From contig NZ_LMHV01000006.1 of the NCBI RefSeq assembly GCF_001429725.1, positions 88,787-152,786 of the forward strand: 64,000 nucleotides of DNA. The letters are read 5' to 3'. A program made the translations under genes and the position numbers. Under the pieces are notes generated by a model. It was not told the DNA's origin. It ran no database searches and worked only from the letters and a program-made list of their open reading frames with translations. This document shows positions 11,539 through 19,724 of this stretch, piece by piece. The DNA is from Rhizobium sp. Root708. GTDB lineage: Bacteria; Pseudomonadota; Alphaproteobacteria; Rhizobiales; Rhizobiaceae. Numbering within the stretch: the stretch's first letter is position 1; each line of letters starts with the position of its first letter.

Positions 11539-11568
11539 GGCCGGTCATTCAAATTGACCGGCCTTTTT
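11539..11568 (+). terminator. Rho-independent terminator of minCDE
   Basis: A perfect 9-base stem, GGCCGGTCA and TGACCGGCC, with a 7-base loop is followed by five T residues. It lies 37 bases after the minE stop. Confidence 0.92.
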
Positions 11569-11636
11569 GCGGAGAGCTTGCAGCTCTTCATTTCCTACAC
11601 CTGTCGGTCGAGGAATTACCCTTTCGGATAGGGGTG

Positions 11637-11651
11637 TTAACTTCCCGTTAA
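11637..11651. promoter_or_regulatory. Perfect CtrA-type box TTAA-N7-TTAA
   Basis: TTAACTTCCCGTTAA matches the full CtrA recognition sequence exactly. It lies after the minE terminator and 136 bases upstream of the orphan gene at 11788, the only downstream gene it could drive. Binding is not shown. Confidence 0.5.
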
Positions 11652-11787
11652 CTATGACGGCCTAGCCTCGATAACGCTTTTTCCCAAGGAGACGCCGCTG
11701 CGAAATTCCGCGCCGGCGTTGTAGAATCAGAAGGTTGCCAGCACGTCGCGCGATGATGAACTGGCAGACGTTTCCGAGGAGACGAAG

Positions 11788-12060
11788 ATGCCACTCGTGG
11801 CCATACCTGGAAAAATCAAAGTGATCGGGCGGCAAGCCATTATCGTCATGGACGCTGGCAACGCTCATAAGGCTGTTCATATAACCGAAGACGCAATGGA
11901 CGGCGTGGACACGCGCTCGGCAACATTTCCGGCCGCACAGATGACGGTTTTCGAGAAGGTTGCAAGCCTGAAGTTCGAACGGGGTGAGCTCGCCTTCGAT
12001 GGCGATATCTGGATCACCGAAGAGGACATCTGCAACTGGGGACACAACCGCCCTCACTAG
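11788..12060 (+). CDS. Hypothetical protein, 90 residues
   Basis: A soluble, acidic protein beginning MPLVAIPGKIKVIGRQAIIV with no signal peptide or membrane segment. GAGGAGA stands 6 bases before the ATG. The central region (residues 25-60, VHITEDAMDGV and TVFEKVASLKFERG) looks like a small alpha/beta fold; I cannot name a family. It is alone between minCDE and a terminator, downstream of a perfect CtrA-type box, which suggests cell-cycle-linked expression. Confidence 0.65.
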   Translation: MPLVAIPGKIKVIGRQAIIVMDAGNAHKAVHITEDAMDGVDTRSATFPAAQMTVFEKVASLKFERGELAFDGDIWITEEDICNWGHNRPH

Positions 12061-12219
12061 GCCGGAAGAGCTTGGCAGCGAAAGGCAAATCCCTCCCCAC
12101 CGCTTTTTTGCTTGCCGCTCTTGATTTTCACGGATGACGGTGCCATTTAGCGCTCACCACCCGTATCGACGGCCTGCAGTGTAACCCTCAAGGTTGCGGC
12201 GTTTGCTGTCCGGGAAAGA

Positions 12220-12253
12220 AAAGGCGCTCCCCGAAAGGGTTGAGCGCCTTTTT
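12220..12253. terminator. Strong hairpin terminator, possibly bidirectional
   Basis: AAAGGCGCTC pairs with GAGCGCCTTT around a loop that can form a short inner stem, and TTTTT follows on the plus strand. On the minus strand the hairpin is followed by TTTTCTTT. It sits 160 bases after the 90-residue gene, so it may end that transcript or a small RNA in between. Confidence 0.75.
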
Positions 12254-12310
12254 CGTCTGTGCAACATCTTCAAATCAGAATCATCTGGTGACGAGGGCAC
12301 AGCAGGCGCC

Positions 12311-12460
12311 ATGAACGAAAACATTATTCCATTTCGAAAGCAGAAACCCCCTCGCAAGCCGCGTCCAACGAAGCTGCTGGTGGCGCTGGCAATTATCGCC
12401 TTTTTCATTGCGGCGTGGGCTTACTTCTACCTTGTCGGTCAGCCTCATCCCGCTCAGTAA
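12311..12460 (+). CDS. Small single-span membrane protein, 49 residues
   Basis: A basic, Pro-rich N-terminus (FRKQKPPRKPRPTK) precedes one hydrophobic helix, LLVALAIIAFFIAAWAYFYL, and a short tail. By the positive-inside rule the N-terminus is cytoplasmic. No family name is offered. The ATG at 12311 is preferred over the upstream frame from 12194, which runs through the terminator hairpin. It is followed by its own terminator. Confidence 0.6.
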   Translation: MNENIIPFRKQKPPRKPRPTKLLVALAIIAFFIAAWAYFYLVGQPHPAQ

Positions 12461-12466
12461 AGCGGC

Positions 12467-12496
12467 AGACCGGCCCCGTTATGGGACCGGTCTTTT
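12467..12496 (+). terminator. Terminator of the 49-residue membrane protein gene
   Basis: AGACCGG pairs with CCGGTCT, with an inner CCC/GGG stem, followed by TTTT on the plus strand. It lies between convergent genes, just beyond the end of the glucose dehydrogenase gene. Confidence 0.8.
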
Positions 12497-12499
12497 GAT

Positions 12500-14926
12500 T
12501 CAGGGCAGCGCATAGGCGATGACATAATCGCCGCGGTCGGGCGACTGACGCGCTCCACCGGCGGATATCACGACATACTGCTTGCCTTTCTTGGGCGACT
12601 TGTACGAGATCGGGCCGCCCTGGCTGCCGACCGGGAGCCTTGCTTTCCAGACCTCCTTGCCGGTCGAGCTGTCAAACGCGCGCAGATAATAGTCCTGCGT
12701 GCCGGCGATGAAGACTAGACCGCCCTGCGTTGCCAGCGTACCGCCGAGCGTCGGCATGCCGATCGGGATCGGCAGTCCCATCTTGATACCGAAGGGCCCG
12801 GTGTCCTGCACCGTGCCGACAGGAACCTGCCACTTGATCTGGCGCGTCTTCATATCGATTGCCGTGAGGCTGCCGAACGGCGGCTTCTGGCAGGGGATTC
12901 CAAGAGCTGACAGGAAGCGGTTCTTGTTGACCGCATACGGCGTGCCCTTCATCGGCACGACGCCCATGCCGGTGTTGACGGCTTCGCCGCCGCTGCTGAC
13001 CGCATCGGTCGGTGCAGCTTCGACCATCTGGATCCACAGACCGAGCCGCATATCGTTGGCGAAGATCGTTCCGGTCGTCGGATCCGTGGACAAGCCACCC
13101 CAGTTCATTCCACCGAGCGAGCCGGGGAAGCTCAGGGACAAATCGGTGTCCGGCACCGTATAGAGCCCGTCATAGCGCATTCCCTTGAAAGCGATACGGC
13201 ACAGCAGCTGATCGAAGGGCGTTGCGCCCCACATGTCGGATTCGGTCAGCGTTTCCGCACCGATCTGCGGCATGCCGACGGATTTCGGTTGCGTCGGTGC
13301 ATAAGGCTCGTTTGCAACCTTGCCCGGCCTGACGGCGACATCTTCGACCTTTGTCAGCGGCTTGCCCGTGGCGCGGTCGAGAACGTAGAGCTGTCCGGCC
13401 TTTGTGCCAAAAACCAGAGCGGGCGTCGTCGTCCCATCTTCATTCGAGAAATCGATGAGGCTCGGCTGCATCGGGACATCGAAGTCCCAAAGATCATTGT
13501 GGACGGTCTGATAGACCCACTTCTCCCGGCCGGTCGTCGCATCGAGAGCAAGCATGGAGGCACCATACTTGTGGTCGAGCGCCGTGCGCGTCACACCGTA
13601 AAGGTCGACGGACGGGCTGCCGACGGGCATAAAGACTGTGTTCGAGGCTGCATCATAGGACATCGAGGCCCACACATTCGGAGTCGACCGGGTATAGGTC
13701 TTACCTTCCGGCGGCAACTTCGTGATGTCCGGATTGCCTGGGTCGAAAGCCCAGCGCAGCTCGCCGGTGACGACATCGAAACCGCGCATGACGCCACCAG
13801 GCATGTCGACCTGGACGTTGTCGGCAATGCGACCGCCAACCACCACCGTCGTGCCGGCAAGCGTCGGCGCCGAGGTCAGTACATATTGCGGGTCCAGCGC
13901 ATCTCCGAGACCGATCTTGAGGCTGACGCGGCCATTGTTGCCGAAGTCAGGGCAAAATGCCCCCGTGTCCGCGTCGAGTGCGATCAGCTCTGCGGTGATC
14001 GTGTTCATCAGAATGCGGCGCTGGCACAGTGCGCCGTGTGCCACGGCCACGGATGTGACAGGTGTCGAGTCCGGAAGGGTCGGCTGTTCGAGCGCACGGG
14101 TTGCATCGAAATAAGCGAGACCGCGGCAACGCATCCATACGGAAGACTTCGCGTTGATCTCGTTCTTCCAGATTTCCTTGCCGGTGTCGGCATCGATCGC
14201 GATGACATTGTTGTGCGGGGTGCAAAGGAAGACCCGATCACCAACCTGCAGCGGTGTATCCTGATCTTCCGCGCCGTTGCCATCAGGGCTAAGCGGCGTA
14301 TCGCCGGTTTGGTATGTCCAGGCGACCTTCAGGCCACTGATATTGTCGCGGGTTATCTCGTCGAGAGCGACGAACCGACTGCCGCCCGGCGTGTTGCCAT
14401 AGGCTTCCCAGTTCTTCTGCTCCTTTGCCGCGTCGACTGGCACCAGTGGTGACGGCGTATTCGAAAGGGCGACCGTTGGATGCGGCATGAACATGCCGAC
14501 GAAGGCGACGCCGGAGACAATTGCCAGAACCGCGGCGATGGCAAACGAGGACAGGTAAGCCGGGGCAAGACCGCGCGCCTTGCGAAGAAGCGGGTTCGAG
14601 ATAGCGATGACCACGCCACCGACACCGAACGCAAGCAGCCGCGAGATCAGCGGCCAGAACTCAAGGCCCGCGTCCCATATCGCCCATGCGGCCGTCAGCA
14701 GGATCACAAGCCCAAAGAGAAGCGCGCCTGCGGGCCTGCGCATCACAATCAGTAGTCCCGAAACAACGATCGCGGTTCCGCTCAACAGGAAGTACAGGCT
14801 GCCGCCCAGCGTGACGAGCTTGGCGCCGCCGATGGCGAGGAAAAGACCAGCGAGGATGAGGATTGCGCCGAGGAGGCTTAGCCAGGCCTTCGAAAGAAAT
14901 GACAGGGGTTGATTTGGATTGGTCAT
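12500..14926 (-). CDS. gcd: Membrane-bound PQQ-dependent glucose dehydrogenase
   Basis: An 808-residue quinoprotein close to the usual 790-800 residues. Residues 10-150 hold about five transmembrane helices, then a periplasmic eight-bladed propeller. Visible landmarks are GNTPGGSRFVALDEIT, DQDTPLQVGDRVFLCTPHN and the catalytic-region VHNDLWDFDVPMQP. It oxidises aldoses, mainly glucose, to lactones in the periplasm and passes electrons to ubiquinone. Many rhizobia make the apoenzyme without PQQ; no pqq gene is in this window. The ATG at 14926 is preferred over the longer frame to 15265, whose extension lacks helix or signal character. Confidence 0.93.
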   Translation of the reverse strand: MTNPNQPLSFLSKAWLSLLGAILILAGLFLAIGGAKLVTLGGSLYFLLSGTAIVVSGLLIVMRRPAGALLFGLVILLTAAWAIWDAGLEFWPLISRLLAFGVGGVVIAISNPLLRKARGLAPAYLSSFAIAAVLAIVSGVAFVGMFMPHPTVALSNTPSPLVPVDAAKEQKNWEAYGNTPGGSRFVALDEITRDNISGLKVAWTYQTGDTPLSPDGNGAEDQDTPLQVGDRVFLCTPHNNVIAIDADTGKEIWKNEINAKSSVWMRCRGLAYFDATRALEQPTLPDSTPVTSVAVAHGALCQRRILMNTITAELIALDADTGAFCPDFGNNGRVSLKIGLGDALDPQYVLTSAPTLAGTTVVVGGRIADNVQVDMPGGVMRGFDVVTGELRWAFDPGNPDITKLPPEGKTYTRSTPNVWASMSYDAASNTVFMPVGSPSVDLYGVTRTALDHKYGASMLALDATTGREKWVYQTVHNDLWDFDVPMQPSLIDFSNEDGTTTPALVFGTKAGQLYVLDRATGKPLTKVEDVAVRPGKVANEPYAPTQPKSVGMPQIGAETLTESDMWGATPFDQLLCRIAFKGMRYDGLYTVPDTDLSLSFPGSLGGMNWGGLSTDPTTGTIFANDMRLGLWIQMVEAAPTDAVSSGGEAVNTGMGVVPMKGTPYAVNKNRFLSALGIPCQKPPFGSLTAIDMKTRQIKWQVPVGTVQDTGPFGIKMGLPIPIGMPTLGGTLATQGGLVFIAGTQDYYLRAFDSSTGKEVWKARLPVGSQGGPISYKSPKKGKQYVVISAGGARQSPDRGDYVIAYALP

Positions 14927-15464
14927 GGATGCTTCCAACTCCGTTCTGGTTTCTGACCGAGACAGCTGGAAAATTTGAACACGCTGGAGATCAATGCGAT
15001 GTGCACGGCGCGGGTCCTCTTCATTCGGTCGAATGAGCGCCGCGTCGGCTGAAGGTCCGACGTATCTCGGCACCCTGGGGGATTGAGATCTAACCAACGC
15101 CCTCCCTACGCTGGTAAATGCAGCATTGCTGCAATGCCAGCATATAGAACCCACGCAAGCTTGCTGACAAGCACCAAGAAATAGGTGGTCGACAGTTACC
15201 CTAAGCGCCCAAACGCGCTCTCCGCATCGCAAGCCTCCACATTCAAATGGTGGCGACATTTCCACTTGATGCTTGCGAAGCGACTATGTTTGTGAAATTC
15301 GAGACCGGTCCGCTCGCGGCGCTGCCGGAGCGCGTGTGCCCTGTCGGATCCTGCTCTGCAGGTTAACTACTTTTGGTAGGAGAGGTAGCGCGTACGCACA
15401 ACTTACCGCGCGAAAATGATACTGCCGCCGACTCCTGAAGAATTCGTGAACAAGGAATAGTTAT
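14927..15464. other. Non-coding region between gcd and a small gene
   Basis: About 540 bases with no convincing gene. It must hold the gcd promoter (minus) and the promoter of the 15465 gene (plus). One perfect inverted repeat is visible, TGCAGC-ATT-GCTGCA at 15119-15133, a possible regulator site. Confidence 0.5.
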
Positions 15465-15686
15465 ATGGACACGGAAACCGTCACCATTGAGAACCGCAAC
15501 GACTTCGCCCAGTGGGCGATCGAACGAGCGCAGGCAATCGTCGCCGAGCAGGGCGGCAATCTGGCAATCGCCGCCCGTGACATGGACGAGAGCGCAATCG
15601 CCGAGGCGGGAAATGCGCTTGGCGTTGCAATTGCCGAGGCTATGCTTGAGGTCTTCGATGGCCTGATGCCTGGGGAAGACGAATAA
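15465..15686 (+). CDS. Hypothetical acidic protein, 73 residues
   Basis: A small, strongly acidic soluble protein, mostly predicted helix, beginning MDTETVTIENRNDFAQWAIE and rich in Ala, Glu and Ile. AAGGA lies 7 bases before the ATG, and coding composition matches the neighbours. I do not recognise the family. It is monocistronic, with the two-component operon convergent downstream. Confidence 0.65.
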   Translation: MDTETVTIENRNDFAQWAIERAQAIVAEQGGNLAIAARDMDESAIAEAGNALGVAIAEAMLEVFDGLMPGEDE

Positions 15687-15908
15687 GCCTCCGGCTATCC
15701 CCGCAGGATCCGAACCTCAGAAGCGCGCTTTCAACACTCCTCTGACCATTTGACTGCTGTCCGATCCGCCGAGAGCGCCGGTGTAGCTCACGTCGAGTGA
15801 CATTGCCTGCGAAAGCGCGCAAGGCGCAGAGCCGCGCATCGAACGGAATTCATAAGTCAAATCACCCCGCAACATCATATTGCGAGGCTGAAATAGACAA
15901 TACCATGG

Positions 15909-15923
15909 TTAACAGTACGTTAA
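15909..15923. promoter_or_regulatory. Second perfect CtrA-type box
   Basis: TTAACAGTACGTTAA fits TTAA-N7-TTAA exactly. It lies between the 3' ends of the 73-residue gene and the sensor kinase gene, so no annotated promoter is next to it. It could be chance, a non-coding RNA promoter or a silent site. Confidence 0.3.
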
Positions 15924-15951
15924 ATAACCGTGCCTTCTGCGGCAGCGATCC

Positions 15952-17208
15952 TTAGTGAAGGTCGAGCTTGACCGTCTGAACAAGACCCGATGGATTCCGG
16001 TTTGCGACCTCGATCGTGCCGCCAAAGCGTTCGACGATCTCCTTGGCGATAGCCAACCCGAGGCCGGCTCCCGGCAGCGTCTTCCGTCTGGCACTGTCGA
16101 CCCGGAAGAATGGCTCAAAAATCTGGCCCAGACGATCGGGCGGAATTCCCGGACCGTTGTCCGAGATGACGATCACCGCCTTGCCGTCGTTTTGCCGAAC
16201 GCTGACGCTAGCCCCACCGCCGTGCGTCGCCGCGTTGATGACGAGATTTCGGACGGCTCTCTTGAGCGCGAGAGGCGCCCCCCGTGCAACCGTCTCTTCA
16301 AGCCCTGTCGGCTTCGCCTTGAAGCCCAGTTGCTGCAACTCCGTGACAATATCCGCGACCAGTTCATGCAAGTGAACTGTCTCGGTCACCCCCGGAGAAG
16401 CCACCTCCTCGCGGACGAGACGGATCGCGCTGTCGGCGATTGCATCCAGTTCCTCGAGGTCCGAGAGCCACTTCTCGCGCTCGTCATCGTCAGCGACAAA
16501 TTCCGCACGAAGCCGCATCCGTGTCATCGGCGTCCTCAGGTCGTGGCCGGCAGCGGCGACGAGGCGCATCCGGCTTTCCATCGCAGATCGCAGCCGCGCT
16601 GACAGGCGGTTGAGTGCTTGCGCCGTTGCTCGAACCTCGCCGGCTCCGGTCTCGGGTATGTGTGGCAGGACGCCGTCCGTTCCTATTCGGCCGGCCGCAC
16701 TTTGCAACAATTCCAGCGGACCGATAATCTTCGAGGCCGCAAAGATCGAGACGGCCGTACTTCCGAGCACGATGAGGATCATCCAGCCGGCGAGAACGAA
16801 CCAGCCATCCGGCGGCGGGCCGTGGTTTGGCAGGACCGCAAACAACCATTCGCCATCAGCCAGCTTGATCGCCGCCATCGATCCGTCTTCATTTCCTGAC
16901 GGCATGGTGACGAGCCCTTCCGCATCGATCCCGTCCTTCTCGAGGGCGCGATCTAGTGCATCGGACAAGCGATCGTCTCGCATCCCGGTCGGGGGAATGT
17001 TCTTCAACACGACGCCCGCACGCACCGCATCGTCGCGGCTATAACTGACGAGTTCTCTAGAAATGCGGAGTTGGGCGACGGTCGCGGCGACCGTCATTTC
17101 GGCGCTGGGCGGCTGAAGGACGCGACTTGCAACGAAGGTCGCAAGAGCCACAACGGTGACGATCGCCAGGATGAGGAGACCAACAATTCGGTTTCGAAGT
17201 GATTTCAT
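15952..17208 (-). CDS. Sensor histidine kinase of efflux-linked two-component system
   Basis: A 418-residue membrane kinase. Transmembrane helix 1 lies at residues 8-28 (VGLLILAIVTVVALATFVAS). A periplasmic sensor of about 120 residues follows, then a second helix ending in FAASK, a HAMP domain, the His box AAGHDLRTPMTRMRLR, the N box LKRAVRNLVINAATHG, and the ATP-lid boxes ISDNGPGIP and GAGLGLAIAKEIVERFGG. It resembles EnvZ/RstB-type kinases. Its ATG overlaps the regulator stop (ATGA). The operon is divergent from a NodT-MacAB-like efflux operon, its likely target. Confidence 0.93.
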   Translation of the reverse strand: MKSLRNRIVGLLILAIVTVVALATFVASRVLQPPSAEMTVAATVAQLRISRELVSYSRDDAVRAGVVLKNIPPTGMRDDRLSDALDRALEKDGIDAEGLVTMPSGNEDGSMAAIKLADGEWLFAVLPNHGPPPDGWFVLAGWMILIVLGSTAVSIFAASKIIGPLELLQSAAGRIGTDGVLPHIPETGAGEVRATAQALNRLSARLRSAMESRMRLVAAAGHDLRTPMTRMRLRAEFVADDDEREKWLSDLEELDAIADSAIRLVREEVASPGVTETVHLHELVADIVTELQQLGFKAKPTGLEETVARGAPLALKRAVRNLVINAATHGGGASVSVRQNDGKAVIVISDNGPGIPPDRLGQIFEPFFRVDSARRKTLPGAGLGLAIAKEIVERFGGTIEVANRNPSGLVQTVKLDLH

Positions 17209-17930
17209 CGATCTGACGTCGTCAATCTTACGGGGACAGACAGCTGGTATCCGCCATTTCGAACGGTCTTGAATAGTGGGCCTGACATGCTGTCGCCCAA
17301 TTTCCGCCGAAGCCGGCTGACCAGCACATCGATCGACCGGTCGAGAGGATCCCTACTCCGCCCCTGCGTTACGTCCAGAAGCTGATCACGAGACAGAAGG
17401 CGTCCGGGGCGCTCGAGAAACACTTTCAGCAGATCGAACTCCGCCCCCGTCAACTCCACCTCTTGCCCATCGTCCCGAAGAACGCGGCGAAGATCAGTGT
17501 CCACTTCAAATTCCGCAAAATTGTAAATCTTCGCTTGCGGGCTAAGCGGCTCCGGCGATCCCATCCGTCTCAACACGGCCTTGATGCGCGCCAGCAATTC
17601 ACGCGGGTTGAATGGCTTGCTGAGATAGTCGTCAGCGCCAAGCTCCAGCCCTATGATGCGGTCGACATCTTCCTTCAAGGCGGTGAGAAGAATGACGGCG
17701 ACCGGCGGTCTTCTGTCGCGGAGGTCGCGGCAGATATCGAGACCCGATCCATCCGGAAGCATGACATCGAGCACGATGAGATCGGGCTTCGTGCTTGCCA
17801 GCACCGCCTCGCATTCGCGCCGATCGGCGGCAACGGAGACGCGCAACCCCTGCCCCTCCAGGTAACGGGACAGCAGGGTGCGGATCTCGCGGTCATCATC
17901 AACGATCAGTATGTGTTCCGCCGTATTCAT
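17205..17930 (-). CDS. OmpR-family response regulator
   Basis: A 241-residue regulator. The receiver domain (residues 5-118) has the acidic pair IVDDDRE, the phospho-Asp in LIVLDVMLPDGSG, the Thr of LLTALKED and the Lys of SKPFNPREL. The C-terminal winged helix includes ELTGAEFDLLKVFLE and DRSIDVLVSRLRRKLGD. The start at 17930 (MNTAEHILIV) has AGGA close upstream. The frame extending to 18002 has no receiver-domain counterpart. It is first in the operon and probably controls itself and the efflux genes across the 200-base divergent region. Confidence 0.94.
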   Translation of the reverse strand: MNTAEHILIVDDDREIRTLLSRYLEGQGLRVSVAADRRECEAVLASTKPDLIVLDVMLPDGSGLDICRDLRDRRPPVAVILLTALKEDVDRIIGLELGADDYLSKPFNPRELLARIKAVLRRMGSPEPLSPQAKIYNFAEFEVDTDLRRVLRDDGQEVELTGAEFDLLKVFLERPGRLLSRDQLLDVTQGRSRDPLDRSIDVLVSRLRRKLGDSMSGPLFKTVRNGGYQLSVPVRLTTSDR

Positions 17931-18109
17931 CGTCCTAGCCTCTTCGACCTTGCGAATAACGCTCCTGTCGACGTCGTGCCAAACAGTTTTGTAACATTTC
18001 ATTGCCGTCGGGCCGACAGCAACATTCGTTTACAAATTTCCGTTCGCCAGACGCCTTTGGAAACATTCAGGCGCAAGCCCGGACAAACTCCCCGGCTAGA
18101 GCGGTTCTC

Positions 18110-18205
18110 ATGAACACGCCCACCTCGGCTGCTACGCCTCCCGAGCATCTTGCGCAATGCACGGCATCGCGGCTCTCCGGCTTACCGATAATATGGAATG
18201 AATAA
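18110..18205 (+). CDS. Possible 31-residue leader peptide coupled to the efflux gene
   Basis: The frame begins ATG at 18110 and encodes MNTPTSAATPPEHLAQCTAS plus 11 residues. Its TAA overlaps the ATG of the outer membrane protein gene (TAATG), a coupling arrangement. The ribosome site is weak (AGAGCGG). It may be a chance frame in the leader. Confidence 0.25.
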   Translation: MNTPTSAATPPEHLAQCTASRLSGLPIIWNE

Positions 18206-19713
18206 TGAACAGGTTTCGAAACGATCCTTTGCGCGGTGCCACTCGGTCTCGGACGCTCCAGCTCTGCGGCGCACTCGTGTTGACGTCGGCCCTGACCGGA
18301 TGCGTGGTCGGACCGGATTACCAGGGACCGCAACTCGTCGTTCCCTCCTCCTTCAGCAAGACGAAGAAAGCCGATCAGAAACGGCCGCCGGAACTGATCA
18401 GCTGGTGGAAGAATCTCAACGATCCCTTGCTGGATGATCTCGTTGCGGAAGCTGTCGCAAGCAATCTCGACGTTGCAACAGCAAAGGCAAAGCTGCGTCA
18501 GGCCCGCGCGGAAACCAGAGAGCAGGCGGGTGCGTTTCTGCCGACAGCGTCCGGTTCGACCTCGACGACCCGCAGTCGCTCAACATCCAATGACGTCGCG
18601 ACAACGTCCTGGCAGTACGCGGCCGGTTTCGACGCGAGTTGGGAACTTGACTTGTTCGGCGGCAACCGGCGCGCGCTTGAAGCGGCTCGCTACAGCGAGG
18701 ACGCAGCAAGAGAGGACCTGCGCGACACGCTCGTCACGCTGATCGGCGATGTCTCGTCGTACTACGTTCAGGCGAGAGAGTATCAGGCGCTGATTGATCT
18801 TGCCGAGCGCTCGGCCAAATCCCAACGCCAGACAGCGGCCTTGACCCGTCGACAGTTCGAGGCTGGAGAGGCAACAGGCATGGATGCAGCAAAGGCCGAT
18901 GCACAGGCCGCATCGACCGAAGCCGATGTACCGGCATACAGGATCTCGTATGCGCAGATGGTGCACCGGCTTGGCGTGCTTCTCGGCAAGTCGCCGGATG
19001 CCGTCGAAGCCCGTCTTTCCAAGAAAGCCGCGATCCCCTCTCCGCGCGGACCGGCAGCGGTCGGGATACCGGCCGACATTCTCATCAACCGGCCGGATGT
19101 TCGTCTGGCTGAGCGCCGGCTTGCCCAGTACACCGCCAAGATTGGCCAGAGCGAAGCCAATCGGTATCCCTCCATCAGTCTGACGGGCAGCATTTCCAGC
19201 TCGGCAACGAGTCTATCGAGCCTGGCAAAGGCCTCGACGATCGGGTGGTCATTCGGCCCGACCGTCAACATTCCCCTATTCCAGGGTGGCCAGCTCAAAG
19301 CTGCGGTGGATGCGGCAAAGGCGGAACGCGACCAGTATTTCGTCGCCTACCAGTCCGCCGTCCTCTCGGCGATGGAAGATATCGAGAATGCAATCGTCGC
19401 CCTCAACCAATCGCGACTGAAGAAGACAAAGCTCTCGGTTTCCGTCGAGGGCTATCGAACGGCTGCGAGACTGTCGAGGTCCCTGAACGAGACCGGCGCC
19501 ACGAACTTCCTCAACGTGCTCGACTCCGAGCGTTCGCTTTACTCGGCGGAAGAAAACTTCATCGAGAGCAAATCTGACGTCGCCACCTACTACATCGCCT
19601 TGAACAAGGCGTTGGGTGGCGGTTGGGATGCAGCTGTCGATGTCGATACGCCGGCGGTAACCGATCGCCGCGAAGGACCACATCTTGACACGACGAAGCC
19701 GAACGGTGCCTGA
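18205..19713 (+). CDS. NodT-family outer membrane efflux lipoprotein
   Basis: A 502-residue TolC-like protein of the NodT/OprM type. The N-terminus has a lipoprotein signal with lipobox LTGC (residues 28-31) followed by VVGPDYQGP, the usual start of mature OprM-like proteins. Two outer-membrane-efflux repeats follow, with WWKNLNDPLLDDLV, FDASWELDLFGGNR and ILINRPDVRLAERRL. It should form the trimeric exit duct for the MacA/MacB-like pump encoded next. It is first in a three-gene plus-strand operon divergent from the two-component system. Confidence 0.92.
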   Translation: MNRFRNDPLRGATRSRTLQLCGALVLTSALTGCVVGPDYQGPQLVVPSSFSKTKKADQKRPPELISWWKNLNDPLLDDLVAEAVASNLDVATAKAKLRQARAETREQAGAFLPTASGSTSTTRSRSTSNDVATTSWQYAAGFDASWELDLFGGNRRALEAARYSEDAAREDLRDTLVTLIGDVSSYYVQAREYQALIDLAERSAKSQRQTAALTRRQFEAGEATGMDAAKADAQAASTEADVPAYRISYAQMVHRLGVLLGKSPDAVEARLSKKAAIPSPRGPAAVGIPADILINRPDVRLAERRLAQYTAKIGQSEANRYPSISLTGSISSSATSLSSLAKASTIGWSFGPTVNIPLFQGGQLKAAVDAAKAERDQYFVAYQSAVLSAMEDIENAIVALNQSRLKKTKLSVSVEGYRTAARLSRSLNETGATNFLNVLDSERSLYSAEENFIESKSDVATYYIALNKALGGGWDAAVDVDTPAVTDRREGPHLDTTKPNGA

Positions 19714-19724
19714 GAGACAGAACC

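Noticed and set aside
13289..14452. 387-codon frame on the plus strand
   Set aside because: Antisense to gcd; Arg/Asp-rich product without domains, a GC-rich codon-position artefact.
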